Below, piece after piece: positions 1 to 7,284 of a DNA stretch of 64,000 bases (the stretch's first letter is position 1; each line of letters begins with the position of its first letter). The position numbers and the translations under genes were made by a program. Below the pieces are notes generated by a model. The model had not been told where the DNA came from, did no database searches, and saw nothing but the letters and a program-made list of their open reading frames with translations. Source of the DNA: Planctomycetota bacterium (GTDB lineage: Bacteria; Planctomycetota; UBA1135; GCA-002686595); assembly GCA_021413885.1 (NCBI GenBank), contig JAIOPM010000003.1, positions 5,155-69,154 of the forward strand, in the 5' to 3' direction.

Positions 1-45
1 CGGATCGTTGAGCGGTCCCGCGGCGCGGGACCGCTCAACGATCCG
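1..45. repeat. Perfect 20-bp inverted repeat, 5-nt loop
   Basis: Bases 1-20 and 26-45 are exact reverse complements, separated by the 5-nt loop CGGCG. As RNA this would be a very stable hairpin. No T-run follows on the plus strand, and the minus-strand side is cut by the window edge, so a classical intrinsic terminator cannot be claimed. The likeliest role is the end of a transcript from a gene to the left, or an mRNA-stabilising hairpin. A protein-binding palindrome is also possible. Confidence 0.75.
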
Positions 46-218
46 CGCCAACGCACCCCGGAACGCCCGTGAAGTGTTACCCATGTGCCAGGTTGCACAG
101 GTCGGGCCACGCAATTCGAGCTACGCAAGCGCAGGCGGAGGTCGAGGAACGACTCCAAGATGTCGTCGCGCCGTTCTACGTTGAAGCCCACACTGAATGC
201 CATCCTCGAAAGGTCCCG

Positions 219-824
219 ATGCGCGATCCCGCCGTCCGACTGCTTTTGCTTTCCGCGCGTTTTCCGCTCGCGCTGTTCGCCGCCGCACTCCTGGCCGCCT
301 GCTCTTCCATGGAACCGATTCCGATCGTCGCGCGCGTCGACATTCCAAGCTTCATGGGTGACTGGTACGTGCTTGCCGCGATCCCTGCGTCGCAGGAGCG
401 CGAGGCGTACAACGCGGTCGAGAGCTATCGCTTGCGCTCCGGAACCGACGACGTGGTCGAGACGACGTACGTCTTCCGCCAGGGCGCGTTCGACGGCGAG
501 CTCGTCACGCTCGAACCGACCGGCTACGTCGACGACGAGGGCGGCGGCGCACGCTGGGGGATGAAGTTCGCGTGGTGGCAGGGGCCGTTCCGCCTCGAGT
601 ACCTCGTTGCGTGGCTCGACGCCGACTACACGCGGACGATCATCGCGCGGACCAAGCGTGACTACGTCTGGATCATGGCGCGCACACCCGAGCTTCCCGC
701 GGCGCAGTACGACGAGCTCGTGCGAGCCGTGCGCGATCTGGGCTACGACACGACCAAGCTGCGCAGGTTCCCTCAGCGCTGGGGTCAAGCCCCCGACGTC
801 TCGCCGAACGAGCGCGCGCAGTGA
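219..824 (+). CDS. Lipocalin-family outer-membrane lipoprotein (Blc-like)
   Basis: The product is about 201 aa. An N-terminal hydrophobic stretch ends in a lipobox (LLAAC, Cys28), so it is predicted to be lipidated and membrane anchored. The mature protein begins with the lipocalin signature G-x-W (FMGDWYVLAAIP) and continues with alternating beta-strand-like segments ending in the region of DYVWIMARTPELP. Bacterial lipocalins of the Blc group bind lipids and are stress-associated; the substrate here is unknown. The frame stays open back to an ATG at 69, but the ATG at 219 is preferred because it gives a proper signal peptide and has a GAAAGG ribosome-binding site 5 nt upstream. It stands alone on its strand, next to a decayed transporter gene. 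Confidence 0.85.
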   Translation: MRDPAVRLLLLSARFPLALFAAALLAACSSMEPIPIVARVDIPSFMGDWYVLAAIPASQEREAYNAVESYRLRSGTDDVVETTYVFRQGAFDGELVTLEPTGYVDDEGGGARWGMKFAWWQGPFRLEYLVAWLDADYTRTIIARTKRDYVWIMARTPELPAAQYDELVRAVRDLGYDTTKLRRFPQRWGQAPDVSPNERAQ

Positions 825-833
825 GGTGCCGCG

Positions 834-1064
834 CTACTGCTTGATGGTGTCGAACATCATCCCGCGCAACAGGTGACGACGCGCGAGCACAGTGAAGAGC
901 GCGATGGGCGTGACAAGGATCAGCGCGCCGACCGCAATCTGCGGCCACGGCATGCCGGCAATGTTGCCTTGGAGCCCGGCGAAGCACGCGGGCACCGCCG
1001 TAGCACCGGAAGCGTTGAGCGTCATCGCGAAGCCATGCTCGTTCCTCGCCGGACTATCCGCGCG
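834..1064 (-). pseudogene. C-terminal relic of a carbohydrate ABC transporter permease
   Basis: This minus-strand frame is open from a stop at 1065-1067 to a TAG at 834-836 (about 76 codons). It reads like the last segment of a MalG/UgpE-type sugar permease: an NEHGFAMTLN stretch matching the usual W-N-E-F-x-x-A-L-T segment, then GLQGNIAGMPWPQIAVG, a final membrane helix and the ending RHLLRGMMFDTIKQ, equivalent to the family's R-x-L-V-x-G-L-x-x-G-A-V-K. A complete permease is about 270-300 aa, and the preceding helices and EAA loop are absent upstream. No sugar-binding protein or ATPase lies nearby. I read it as the tail of a deleted gene. A short expressed ORF starting at the ATG at 1025 is less likely. 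Confidence 0.55.
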
Positions 1065-1392
1065 TCAGTTGAATTCCGACGCACCTCCTCCTCCGCCCGG
1101 TTTCTCTGGACATCTCACTGCAACGCGGTTGCGTGACCGCGGGAGGCAACGCTGTCAGGGCGGAAGCAACAAGGCGGAGCTTCGTCGGGAGCCCGACGGG
1201 CGAACGACGAACCTGCGGCGCGCGTCGAGTCGATCCGGCGCGAAGCCCCCGAACGTCGAGGCAACCGCGCGACTTTGCCCTCCGAAGCAGTGCGGGGTCC
1301 GTGCACTCGCTACGATGCGGTTCGGAAAGCGCCGCTCGGATCGCGAGCGGGATCTGTGGCGAGGCGACGATCTATCGAAGGGCGGACGAGGC
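1065..1392. other. Intergenic stretch, no gene recognised
   Basis: Several overlapping open frames cross this 328-nt stretch on both strands, but none has a recognisable domain or a convincing start. It separates the permease relic from the next small gene and is probably further decayed DNA left by the same deletion. An in-frame ATG at 1315 could extend the downstream gene, but the added residues are Arg-rich and look non-coding. Confidence 0.4.
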
Positions 1393-1695
1393 ATGGTGTG
1401 GTCGATCGAATCCGCCGTTCAACGGGCCATCAAGCATCAACACGGGCTCGACGGGACCTACCGGGAGTGCGTTCACGTCGTCGAGACCGTCCCCGGCAAC
1501 AACGCTTGGCGAGGTGACGTCTACGTGTTCGACGTGACGTCGCCGAACGCGAGCTGTTGCTATGCGTGGACGGCGCGCGGAACGGACACGATCCACGACG
1601 AAGTCGTCGCCGCGCTCGGCAAGCTCACCGGAGATTCGCCCGCCGCCGCCGTTCGAGCCTGGATCGTTTCGAAGGCGAAGAGCCCGGACGTCTGA
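1393..1695 (+). CDS. Small hypothetical protein, 100 aa
   Basis: I do not recognise the family. The product is a compact soluble protein with an amphipathic start (MVWSIESAVQRAIK), a central beta-like segment (RGDVYVFDVTSP) followed by a CCYAW motif, and a helical C-terminus rich in Ala and Val. The CCYAW motif and the TxxTIHDE segment are the only distinctive residues. It has no signal peptide or membrane helix. The start at 1393 is chosen over upstream in-frame ATGs because the sequence before it is low-complexity Arg-rich and does not read as protein. It is convergent with the sigma factor that ends at 1846; the 150 nt between them hold nothing I can identify. Confidence 0.5.
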   Translation: MVWSIESAVQRAIKHQHGLDGTYRECVHVVETVPGNNAWRGDVYVFDVTSPNASCCYAWTARGTDTIHDEVVAALGKLTGDSPAAAVRAWIVSKAKSPDV

Positions 1696-1845
1696 GCGCG
1701 CGGCAACGAGCCCCTTGCGACGACACGAAGCTCAGGCTCCGTGATCCACCGCCCATTCGTCTCGCGTGCCAAACGCTGCGGGCACGTTGTTGGAGCACAC
1801 GCCGCATCAGTTTGTCGGTCTCGCGCTACGTGCGTCCGCGACCGT

Positions 1846-2559
1846 TCAACCCGGGCCGCTGCTCGCGTCGCCGGCGCCGGGCCGCAACAGGCGCGTCAGC
1901 AATTCGGTTCCCTTGCGATAGCGATGCCAGGCCGCCGACAGTCCGATCCCGAGGCGTGTGGCGATCGACTCCATCGTGAGCTCCTCGATCAGGTGCATGC
2001 GCACGATGTCGCGCAGATCCTCCGGCAGCTCCGCGAGCGCCTCCTGCGTGATCGCCGCCTTTTCTTCGCGCGAGACGATGCGACTCGGCGTCTGCGAATC
2101 GAGCGGTAGGTTGGCGGAGATCGACACCGAGCCGGCGTCGCCGTGCGCGCCTTGGGCGCGGAGCTCCGAGAAGCGCGCCGTGCGCAGCCTGCCGCCGCGC
2201 TTCTCGGCTGTCGAGTTGCGCGCGGCCTCGCGGATGCGGTTGCGCGCGATCTCGAAGAGCCACGCGCGGAACGCCGCGGGTCCGGTCCAGTGGTGCTGCG
2301 CTCGATCACGCCAGGCGTGCGTCAGCGTCTCTTGCCAGATGTCTTCAGCCGAACACTGCTCGCGCAACTGCCTGCTCATCGCGGAGCCGATCACGACGTG
2401 CATCGCGGCTGGGTTGATCGACTTGATGAGCTCTTCCCAGCGCTCCGAGTCGGTGTGGACCAGCGAATCGCCGGGCGACGCATTCTCGACGGGCTTGCGA
2501 GCGTCCACTTCGAAGGATGGTAGTCGCTCCGCGCTTGGCCGCCAGTCCGCCGCGCGCAC
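1846..2559 (-). CDS. ECF-type RNA polymerase sigma-70 factor
   Basis: The product is about 237 aa with two sigma domains. Region 2 carries the core-binding and -10-recognition pattern (SAEDIWQETLTHAW, then FRAWLFEIARNRIREAAR). After a polar linker of about 60 residues, region 4 carries the -35-binding helix-turn-helix (LPEDLRDIVRMHLIEELTMESIATRLGI). No anti-sigma gene is adjacent. Instead it starts 6 nt after the stop of the large Ser/Thr kinase gene, on the same strand, so the two are almost certainly co-transcribed. Pairing of ECF sigma factors with Ser/Thr kinases rather than anti-sigma factors is known in Planctomycetota, so kinase control of this factor is a reasonable inference. The start is a GTG; about 55 residues precede region 2, so a slightly later start is possible. 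Confidence 0.9.
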   Translation of the reverse strand: MRAADWRPSAERLPSFEVDARKPVENASPGDSLVHTDSERWEELIKSINPAAMHVVIGSAMSRQLREQCSAEDIWQETLTHAWRDRAQHHWTGPAAFRAWLFEIARNRIREAARNSTAEKRGGRLRTARFSELRAQGAHGDAGSVSISANLPLDSQTPSRIVSREEKAAITQEALAELPEDLRDIVRMHLIEELTMESIATRLGIGLSAAWHRYRKGTELLTRLLRPGAGDASSGPG

Positions 2560-2565
2560 GCGGGC

Positions 2566-5418
2566 TCAGCGCGTCCATGCGCGCGCCGGCCGCACACCGA
2601 GCCCGAGATCGCGATCGTCGGGCGGGAACTGCGTCCGGAAACGAGTCCTCACGTTGCGAGCGACGTCGGCGAAGCTCCCGCTGCGCACCGGCCGAGTGCT
2701 CATGGTTTGCGTCACGCGCAGGCCGGTTCCGGGCTCCACGGGTTTCTCGTAGCTGTCGTATCCGTCGGCGCACCACTCCCACACGTTGCCGTGCATGTCG
2801 TGGAGCCCGAACCGGTTCGGAAGATACGTGCCGACCGGCGCGGAGGTCGCGTACCCATCGTCCAGCCAGTCGTCGAACTCCCACGATGCCGGACCGCCGT
2901 TCTGCTTGCAGTAGGCGTCCGCCAAGTTCGCGCTGCCTTGGAGCGACTCGGGCGCGTCGCCCGTGATCCAAGACGTCTTCGTGCCGGCCGCCGCGGCGAA
3001 CTCCCACTGCGCTTCCGTGGGCAACGTGAGCTCCATGCGCGGGAGGATCTTCGTGCAATCGCGCCACGACACCTGGTTCACCGGATTCAAGTGCGTGACG
3101 GGCTTGCCGCCGGAGCTCGTGCCCGGAGGTCGCAGGCTCGGATTCACGCCGCAGAAGAACAGCCACTGCCACTGCGTCATCTCGAACTTCGAGATGAAGA
3201 ACGGGTCGAGCGTCACCTCGTGAACGGGACCCTCCGCGGACTCGCCGAGCGCGTCGTAGCCGGGGAGAGCGGGATCGATGCTCTGCGCGCCCATCGTGAA
3301 CGTCGCTCCCGGCACGAGCACGAACACGAGGCCCATGTGCTCGCTCATCACGAGCTTGCCGTCGGCGCCGCGCGCGGCGATCTCGCCCGTCTCGACATGC
3401 GAGAACTCCCAGAGCCCCGACGCCGGATCACGGCCGATCGGGACGAGCCCGAGCTGCGGAGAGAGCGCAAGGCCGTCGTAGGCAGGACACTGCTCGCGAT
3501 CGGCGATCGACGCGATCGCTTCCTCCCACCGTCGCTTCACGTCGGCGCCGGAAACACTGCGCTCTTCGATCGCCCGCGCTTCGGCCAAGCGCTTCGTGAT
3601 CCCCCAACCATGAATCGGGCTCGCGCCCTCGAACACGATCCCGGTCGCCGGATCCGCGAAGGACTCGATGTCCGTGATCAGCCGCGCGAGCTGTGTGTGC
3701 CACCAAAGATCCTCGGTGGACGCGAATTGCCAATCGGCCGCGGCCGGACTCGTGCCGTCGGCGTCGGGAGTCGAGACCCGCGTGCCGCGCAGCTCGATCT
3801 CCGCCAACTTGCGCTTGTGATCCGCGAGACCCGGCTTGCTCTTCTGGCCGGTCGCCGGATCGCCGGGCCGGCCGTCGAGGAGCATGCGCGCGTCCGCGAG
3901 CCACGCCTCGTAGCGCGGGATGTTCTCAGGGTGCGCCGGCCAGGCTGCGTCGGCGCGCTGGATCAGCGCTTCGAGATCGCGGATCGCGGAGAGGGAGAAC
4001 ACGTCGTCCGTCCGGTGCTCGGCCTCTTTGGCCTTCGCGTCCGCGAGATCGGTCGCTCGGTCCGCCTTCACGTACAACGAGGAGCTCACGATGAGGCCGA
4101 TCAGCAGGCTGACGACGACTCCCGCGCTCGCCGTCGCGAGCGCCTTGTTGCGCGCGATCCACTTTTTCATCTCAGCCAACGCACCGGCTTCGTACGCCGC
4201 AACGACGCGCCGCTCGAGGTACGCGCGCAGGTCGTCCGCGAGCGCGAGCATGTCCGGGTAGCGCGCATGCGGCTCGCGCGCCGTCGCCTTCTCGCAGATC
4301 GCGACGAGCTCCGCCGGAAGCGTGTGGTCGATCGAACTCAGGCTGCGCGGCGGTCCCTCGACCACGCGCGCGAGCACTTCCTTGTGAGTCACCTTGACGC
4401 CGTCGGGGACGTACGGGACCTGCCGCGCGAGCAGGTGGTAGAGCATCGCCCCGAGCGAGTACACATCCGACTGCGGCGTGAGCTTGTCGATCTCACCGCG
4501 CGCTTGCTCCGGCGGCATGTACGCCGGCGTGCCGAGCACGTCGCCCTCGACGGTCAGCAAGGCCGACTCGGCGTCGTGCGCGCGTGTGTCGCCGCGATCG
4601 GTGTGCACGCCCGTGTCGTCGCTCGACGCGAGCGGCAGGTCCTTCGGCTCCGCTGCACCGAGCTCGCGCGCAAGGCCCCAATCCATCACGTAGACCTCGC
4701 CGAAGCTCCCGACCATGATGTTCGCGGGCTTCAGGTCGCGGTGGATGACACCCTTCTTGTGCGCATACGCGACCGCTTCGCAGACCTTGAGCAGCACGCC
4801 CAGCGCGCGCGTCACGTTCCAGTCTTCTCGCGCTTCGAAGACGAGCTGGAAGATGTGACGCAGGTCTCGCCCCTCCACCAACTTCATCGTGAAGTACAGG
4901 CGGCCGTCGTCATCGAGACCGAGCTCGTGCACGGGGACGATGCCGGGATGGTCGAGCTGGCCGGTGATCTGCGCTTCGGCGAGGAAACGCGCGAGGATCT
5001 GCGGTGACGCGCGGTTTTGCGCCGGCGCGCTCGCGTTCGGCAGCGCGACCTTCATCGCGAGCGCGCGGCGGAAGTCGCGGTCGAAGACACGCCGGATCGC
5101 GCCCATGCCGCCGCGCGCGACCTCTCCCTGGTCGGTGTAGCGGTCGGAGGTGGACGCGCGCGCCGCGAGTCGAGCCGTCAACGTGCGCGCGTCGAACACG
5201 CCCGCGCGTTCCGGCTCGACGAGGGCCTCCGAAAGCTGATCGGCCGCGGCGAGGTCCAGCCAGTTGGCGTGGAGCGCACGCAAGTCCGCGGCGAGCGCCG
5301 GGTGCTCCCGAACGAGCGCGTCGAATTCGTCGGCGGCTCCCGCCTCCCGCCGCGTGAGCCAACCGGCGAAGAGTTCGAGCGCGTCGTCCGACGGATCGCG
5401 AGCGTCGGGCGAATGCAT
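2566..5418 (-). CDS. Membrane Ser/Thr protein kinase with C-terminal FGE-like (SUMF1-type) domain
   Basis: The product is 950 aa. The kinase domain spans about residues 94-400: glycine loop GGMGAI (103-108), Lys123 in AMKV, catalytic loop HRDLKPAN (226-233), DWG in place of DFG (246-248) and GTPAYMPPEQ. A single membrane helix lies at about 427-450, followed by a periplasmic helical region. Residues from about 690 to the end form an FGE/C-type-lectin-like module (FVLVPGATFTMG, LPTEAQWEFAAAAG, GLHDMHGNVWEWCADGYD). The catalytic cysteine pair of true formylglycine-generating enzymes is absent near the C-terminus, so this module is probably a ligand sensor rather than an enzyme. It is followed after 6 nt by the ECF sigma gene and is divergent from the repeat-protein locus across 221 nt. 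Confidence 0.92.
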   Translation of the reverse strand: MHSPDARDPSDDALELFAGWLTRREAGAADEFDALVREHPALAADLRALHANWLDLAAADQLSEALVEPERAGVFDARTLTARLAARASTSDRYTDQGEVARGGMGAIRRVFDRDFRRALAMKVALPNASAPAQNRASPQILARFLAEAQITGQLDHPGIVPVHELGLDDDGRLYFTMKLVEGRDLRHIFQLVFEAREDWNVTRALGVLLKVCEAVAYAHKKGVIHRDLKPANIMVGSFGEVYVMDWGLARELGAAEPKDLPLASSDDTGVHTDRGDTRAHDAESALLTVEGDVLGTPAYMPPEQARGEIDKLTPQSDVYSLGAMLYHLLARQVPYVPDGVKVTHKEVLARVVEGPPRSLSSIDHTLPAELVAICEKATAREPHARYPDMLALADDLRAYLERRVVAAYEAGALAEMKKWIARNKALATASAGVVVSLLIGLIVSSSLYVKADRATDLADAKAKEAEHRTDDVFSLSAIRDLEALIQRADAAWPAHPENIPRYEAWLADARMLLDGRPGDPATGQKSKPGLADHKRKLAEIELRGTRVSTPDADGTSPAAADWQFASTEDLWWHTQLARLITDIESFADPATGIVFEGASPIHGWGITKRLAEARAIEERSVSGADVKRRWEEAIASIADREQCPAYDGLALSPQLGLVPIGRDPASGLWEFSHVETGEIAARGADGKLVMSEHMGLVFVLVPGATFTMGAQSIDPALPGYDALGESAEGPVHEVTLDPFFISKFEMTQWQWLFFCGVNPSLRPPGTSSGGKPVTHLNPVNQVSWRDCTKILPRMELTLPTEAQWEFAAAAGTKTSWITGDAPESLQGSANLADAYCKQNGGPASWEFDDWLDDGYATSAPVGTYLPNRFGLHDMHGNVWEWCADGYDSYEKPVEPGTGLRVTQTMSTRPVRSGSFADVARNVRTRFRTQFPPDDRDLGLGVRPARAWTR

Positions 5419-5639
5419 GCCGCGGCATTCTGTCGCCGCCGGCGCCCCGGCGACAGGTCTCGACCGGGACCATCGGCAACGATTCGGCGCCGCTAACAGG
5501 CCTGCAAGTATGGACTTACGGCTGCGGCGGTCGACCGAAGCAAGAACCTCTGACAGTTCGAGGCCCCAACCGCTCTCCGGGAAGTGTTGATCCGGTCCTC
5601 AAACCAACCAACACCAACCACAACGAAAAGGGATTCCTC
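5419..5639. promoter_or_regulatory. Divergent intergenic region upstream of the repeat-protein locus
   Basis: These 221 nt separate the minus-strand kinase-sigma pair from the plus-strand repeat-protein locus and must hold promoters for both. The last 40 nt before the repeat gene are an A/C-rich leader (CCAACCAACACCAACCACAA) unlike the surrounding GC-rich DNA, which suggests an unstructured 5' leader for efficient translation. An AAGGGA ribosome-binding site sits 6 nt before the ATG at 5640. I could not assign -35/-10 boxes with confidence. Confidence 0.5.
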
Positions 5640-6038
5640 ATGAAGCTGCAAACGAACATCAAGGCGGGTCGCATCTCCGGCAACCACAACTCGACGCTCC
5701 GCGGCGTGCGAGTTCAGAGCTCGGTCAAGGCGGGTCGCATCTCCTTGAACCACAACTCGACCCTCCGCGGCGTCAAGGTCCAGAGCTCCGTCAAGGCGGG
5801 CAAGCTCTCCGCCAACCACAGCTCGACGCTGCGTGGCGTGAAGGTCCAGAGCTCGGTCAAGGCCGGCGCCAAGGGCAAGCTCAACCACAACTCGACGCTG
5901 CGTGGCGTGCGCGTTCAGAGCTCGGTCAAGGCGGGCAAGCTCGCCGGCAATCACAACTCGACGCTCCGCGGCGTCCGGGTTCAGAGCTCGGTCAAGGCCG
6001 GCGCCAAGGGCAAGATGAATCACAACTCGACGCTGGTC
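5640..6038 (+). repeat. Six in-frame coding repeats of 66-69 nt
   Basis: The DNA units correspond to residues 1-22, 23-44, 45-66, 67-89, 90-111 and 112-132. Units 4 and 6 are one codon longer because the spacer is AKGK(L/M) rather than [R/K][I/L][S/A]x. Units differ mainly at third codon positions (for example CTCCGC versus CTGCGT for Leu-Arg, and GTGCGAGTT, GTCAAGGTC or GTCCGGGTT for Val-Arg/Lys-Val), so the amino-acid pattern is kept while the DNA drifts. Spacers alternate in type from unit to unit (RISG, RISL, KLSA, AKGKL, KLAG, AKGKM). Confidence 0.9.
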
Positions 6039-6050
6039 GTCGCCGCGTGA
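5640..6050 (+). CDS. Highly basic tandem-repeat protein, putative export substrate
   Basis: The product is 136 aa and consists wholly of six head-to-tail repeats of 22-23 residues. The consensus is V-[R/K]-V-Q-S-S-V-K-A-G, a variable 4-5 residue spacer, then N-H-N-S-T-L-R-G. Unit 1 (MKLQTNIKAG...) starts at the initiator Met; unit 6 ends in VVAA. NH[N/S]STL occurs at residues 15, 37, 59, 82, 104 and 127. There are 25 Lys/Arg and no Asp, Glu, Cys, Pro, Phe, Tyr or Trp. There is no Sec signal, membrane helix or double-glycine leader. Alternating polar and hydrophobic residues suggest short beta strands, as in a solenoid. It heads a locus encoding a C39-peptidase ABC exporter, so secretion whole or as cut repeats is inferred. 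I recall short unassigned proteins with similar KAG/NHN motifs but cannot verify a family. Confidence 0.85.
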   Translation: MKLQTNIKAGRISGNHNSTLRGVRVQSSVKAGRISLNHNSTLRGVKVQSSVKAGKLSANHSSTLRGVKVQSSVKAGAKGKLNHNSTLRGVRVQSSVKAGKLAGNHNSTLRGVRVQSSVKAGAKGKMNHNSTLVVAA

Positions 6051-6077
6051 TCCGATGAACGCACACCGCGACTCCGC

Positions 6078-6101
6078 GCGAGGCCTCGATCGAGGTCTCG
6101 C
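6078..6101 (+). terminator. Intercistronic hairpin after the repeat-protein gene
   Basis: Positions 6078-6101 form a 24-nt palindrome with one G/T position (GCGAGGCCTCGA against TCGAGGTCTCGC). It folds into a 10-bp stem with a GATC loop, 27 nt after the stop codon. No T-run follows. Such a hairpin between a small abundant product and its exporter genes would let the repeat protein be made in excess, by partial termination or by 3'-end protection of a processed mRNA. Confidence 0.5.
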
Positions 6102-6128
6102 CGGACCGCGGTCGAGCGTGCGCCGACC

Positions 6129-7274
6129 ATGAAATCGCAAGCCCTCACACCGATGTCCGCCGCGGCGATCGCGCGCCGCGCGACGGCGCTTCGGACGCGC
6201 GCCGACCTGCTGCGCGCGAAGGGGCGGTGCGAGGCAGCGCGCGAGCTCGCGCGGAATGCGATCGCGCTGGTCGAGACTGCATTCGGACGCACTCACGTAG
6301 CGGTCGCGGAGCAGCTCGACACGCTCGCGAGCATCGAGGAGACCGCCGGGCGCCGAGGCCACGCGCAGAAGCACTACTTGCGCGCGCTCGACCTCGTCGA
6401 GAACTCGCCCGTCGACGACGACGCGGCGCTCGACGTCGCGCGCGTCCGGGTGCAGCTCTTGCGCCACCTCGGCAGCCTGCACACGTCGCTGGGCGAGTAC
6501 GCCGAAGCCGAGACGCGTCTCTGCGCCGCTCTCGAGTTGGCGCAACGAAAGCTCGGCCGCGACGACATCGAATGCGCCACGGCCTGCAACGACCTCGGCG
6601 TCCTGTACAAGTTCACCGGCCGTTTCGCGGAGGCTTCGCGCCTCTATCGCCGCGCGCTCACGCTCGCGGAAGCGCAACTCTCCGACGACGATCCGATGCT
6701 CGCGGTCCTCTACCACAATCTCGGCGGCCTCGAACACGCGCGCGGTCGCTTCCGCGAAGGCGAACCGTTCGCGCGCCGTTCCGTGGAGATCCGCGAACGC
6801 GCGCTCGGCCGCGATCATCCCGACGTCGCGGCGGACGTCGCGGCGCTCGCCGCGATCCTCGACGGACAGGAACGCTTCGCCGAGTCCGAGCCGATGTACG
6901 AGCGCGCGCTCGCCGTGTTCGAGAAGTCGTTCGGCAAGGACCACTACGAGGTCGGCATGACGCTCGGCAATCTGGCCGCGGTCTACCACGCCACCGGTCG
7001 CGTCGAGGAGGCCGAGCGCGCGTACCTGCGCTCGCTCGCGATCAAGCGCAAGGAACTCGGCGCTCGCCACCCCGATCTCGCGTTCACGCTGAACAACCTC
7101 GCGTACCTGCACCAGACCGAGGGCCGACCGCGTCGCGCGGCGGTACTCTATGGTCGCGCGCTCGCGCTGTTCGAAGCCGCGTTCGGCCGCGCGCATCCGA
7201 GCACGCTCGCCTGCCGTGCGAACCTCGATGCACTGAAGCACGGCGCTCGTACAGCGCACGACGAGAGATCCTGA
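6129..7274 (+). CDS. Tetratricopeptide-repeat protein of the repeat-protein export locus
   Basis: The product is 381 aa and cytoplasmic (no signal peptide). It is built of about seven kinesin-light-chain-type TPR units of 42 residues. Each has the N-L-(A/G)-x-L-(Y/H)-x-x-x-G-R-(F/Y)-x-E-A-E core followed by a second helix ending in LG-x-x-HP (for example NDLGVLYKFTGRFAEASRLY and LGRDHPDV). Such proteins usually act as scaffolds or adaptors binding peptide ligands. Its place between the repeat-protein gene and the exporter genes, 78 nt after the former and 10 nt before the HlyD gene, suggests it chaperones or delivers the substrate. No catalytic motif was seen. Confidence 0.85.
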   Translation: MKSQALTPMSAAAIARRATALRTRADLLRAKGRCEAARELARNAIALVETAFGRTHVAVAEQLDTLASIEETAGRRGHAQKHYLRALDLVENSPVDDDAALDVARVRVQLLRHLGSLHTSLGEYAEAETRLCAALELAQRKLGRDDIECATACNDLGVLYKFTGRFAEASRLYRRALTLAEAQLSDDDPMLAVLYHNLGGLEHARGRFREGEPFARRSVEIRERALGRDHPDVAADVAALAAILDGQERFAESEPMYERALAVFEKSFGKDHYEVGMTLGNLAAVYHATGRVEEAERAYLRSLAIKRKELGARHPDLAFTLNNLAYLHQTEGRPRRAAVLYGRALALFEAAFGRAHPSTLACRANLDALKHGARTAHDERS

Positions 7275-7284
7275 GGAACCGAAC

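Noticed and set aside
2707-5007. 766-codon open frame on the plus strand opposite the kinase gene
   Set aside because: Composition is Arg/Glu/His-rich with no domain; it is a GC-rich antisense shadow of the kinase, whose motifs are unmistakable.
5640-6050. CRISPR-like array suggested by regularly spaced repeats
   Set aside because: The 66-69-nt units are in-frame coding repeats with no unique spacers and with synonymous drift; no cas genes are present.
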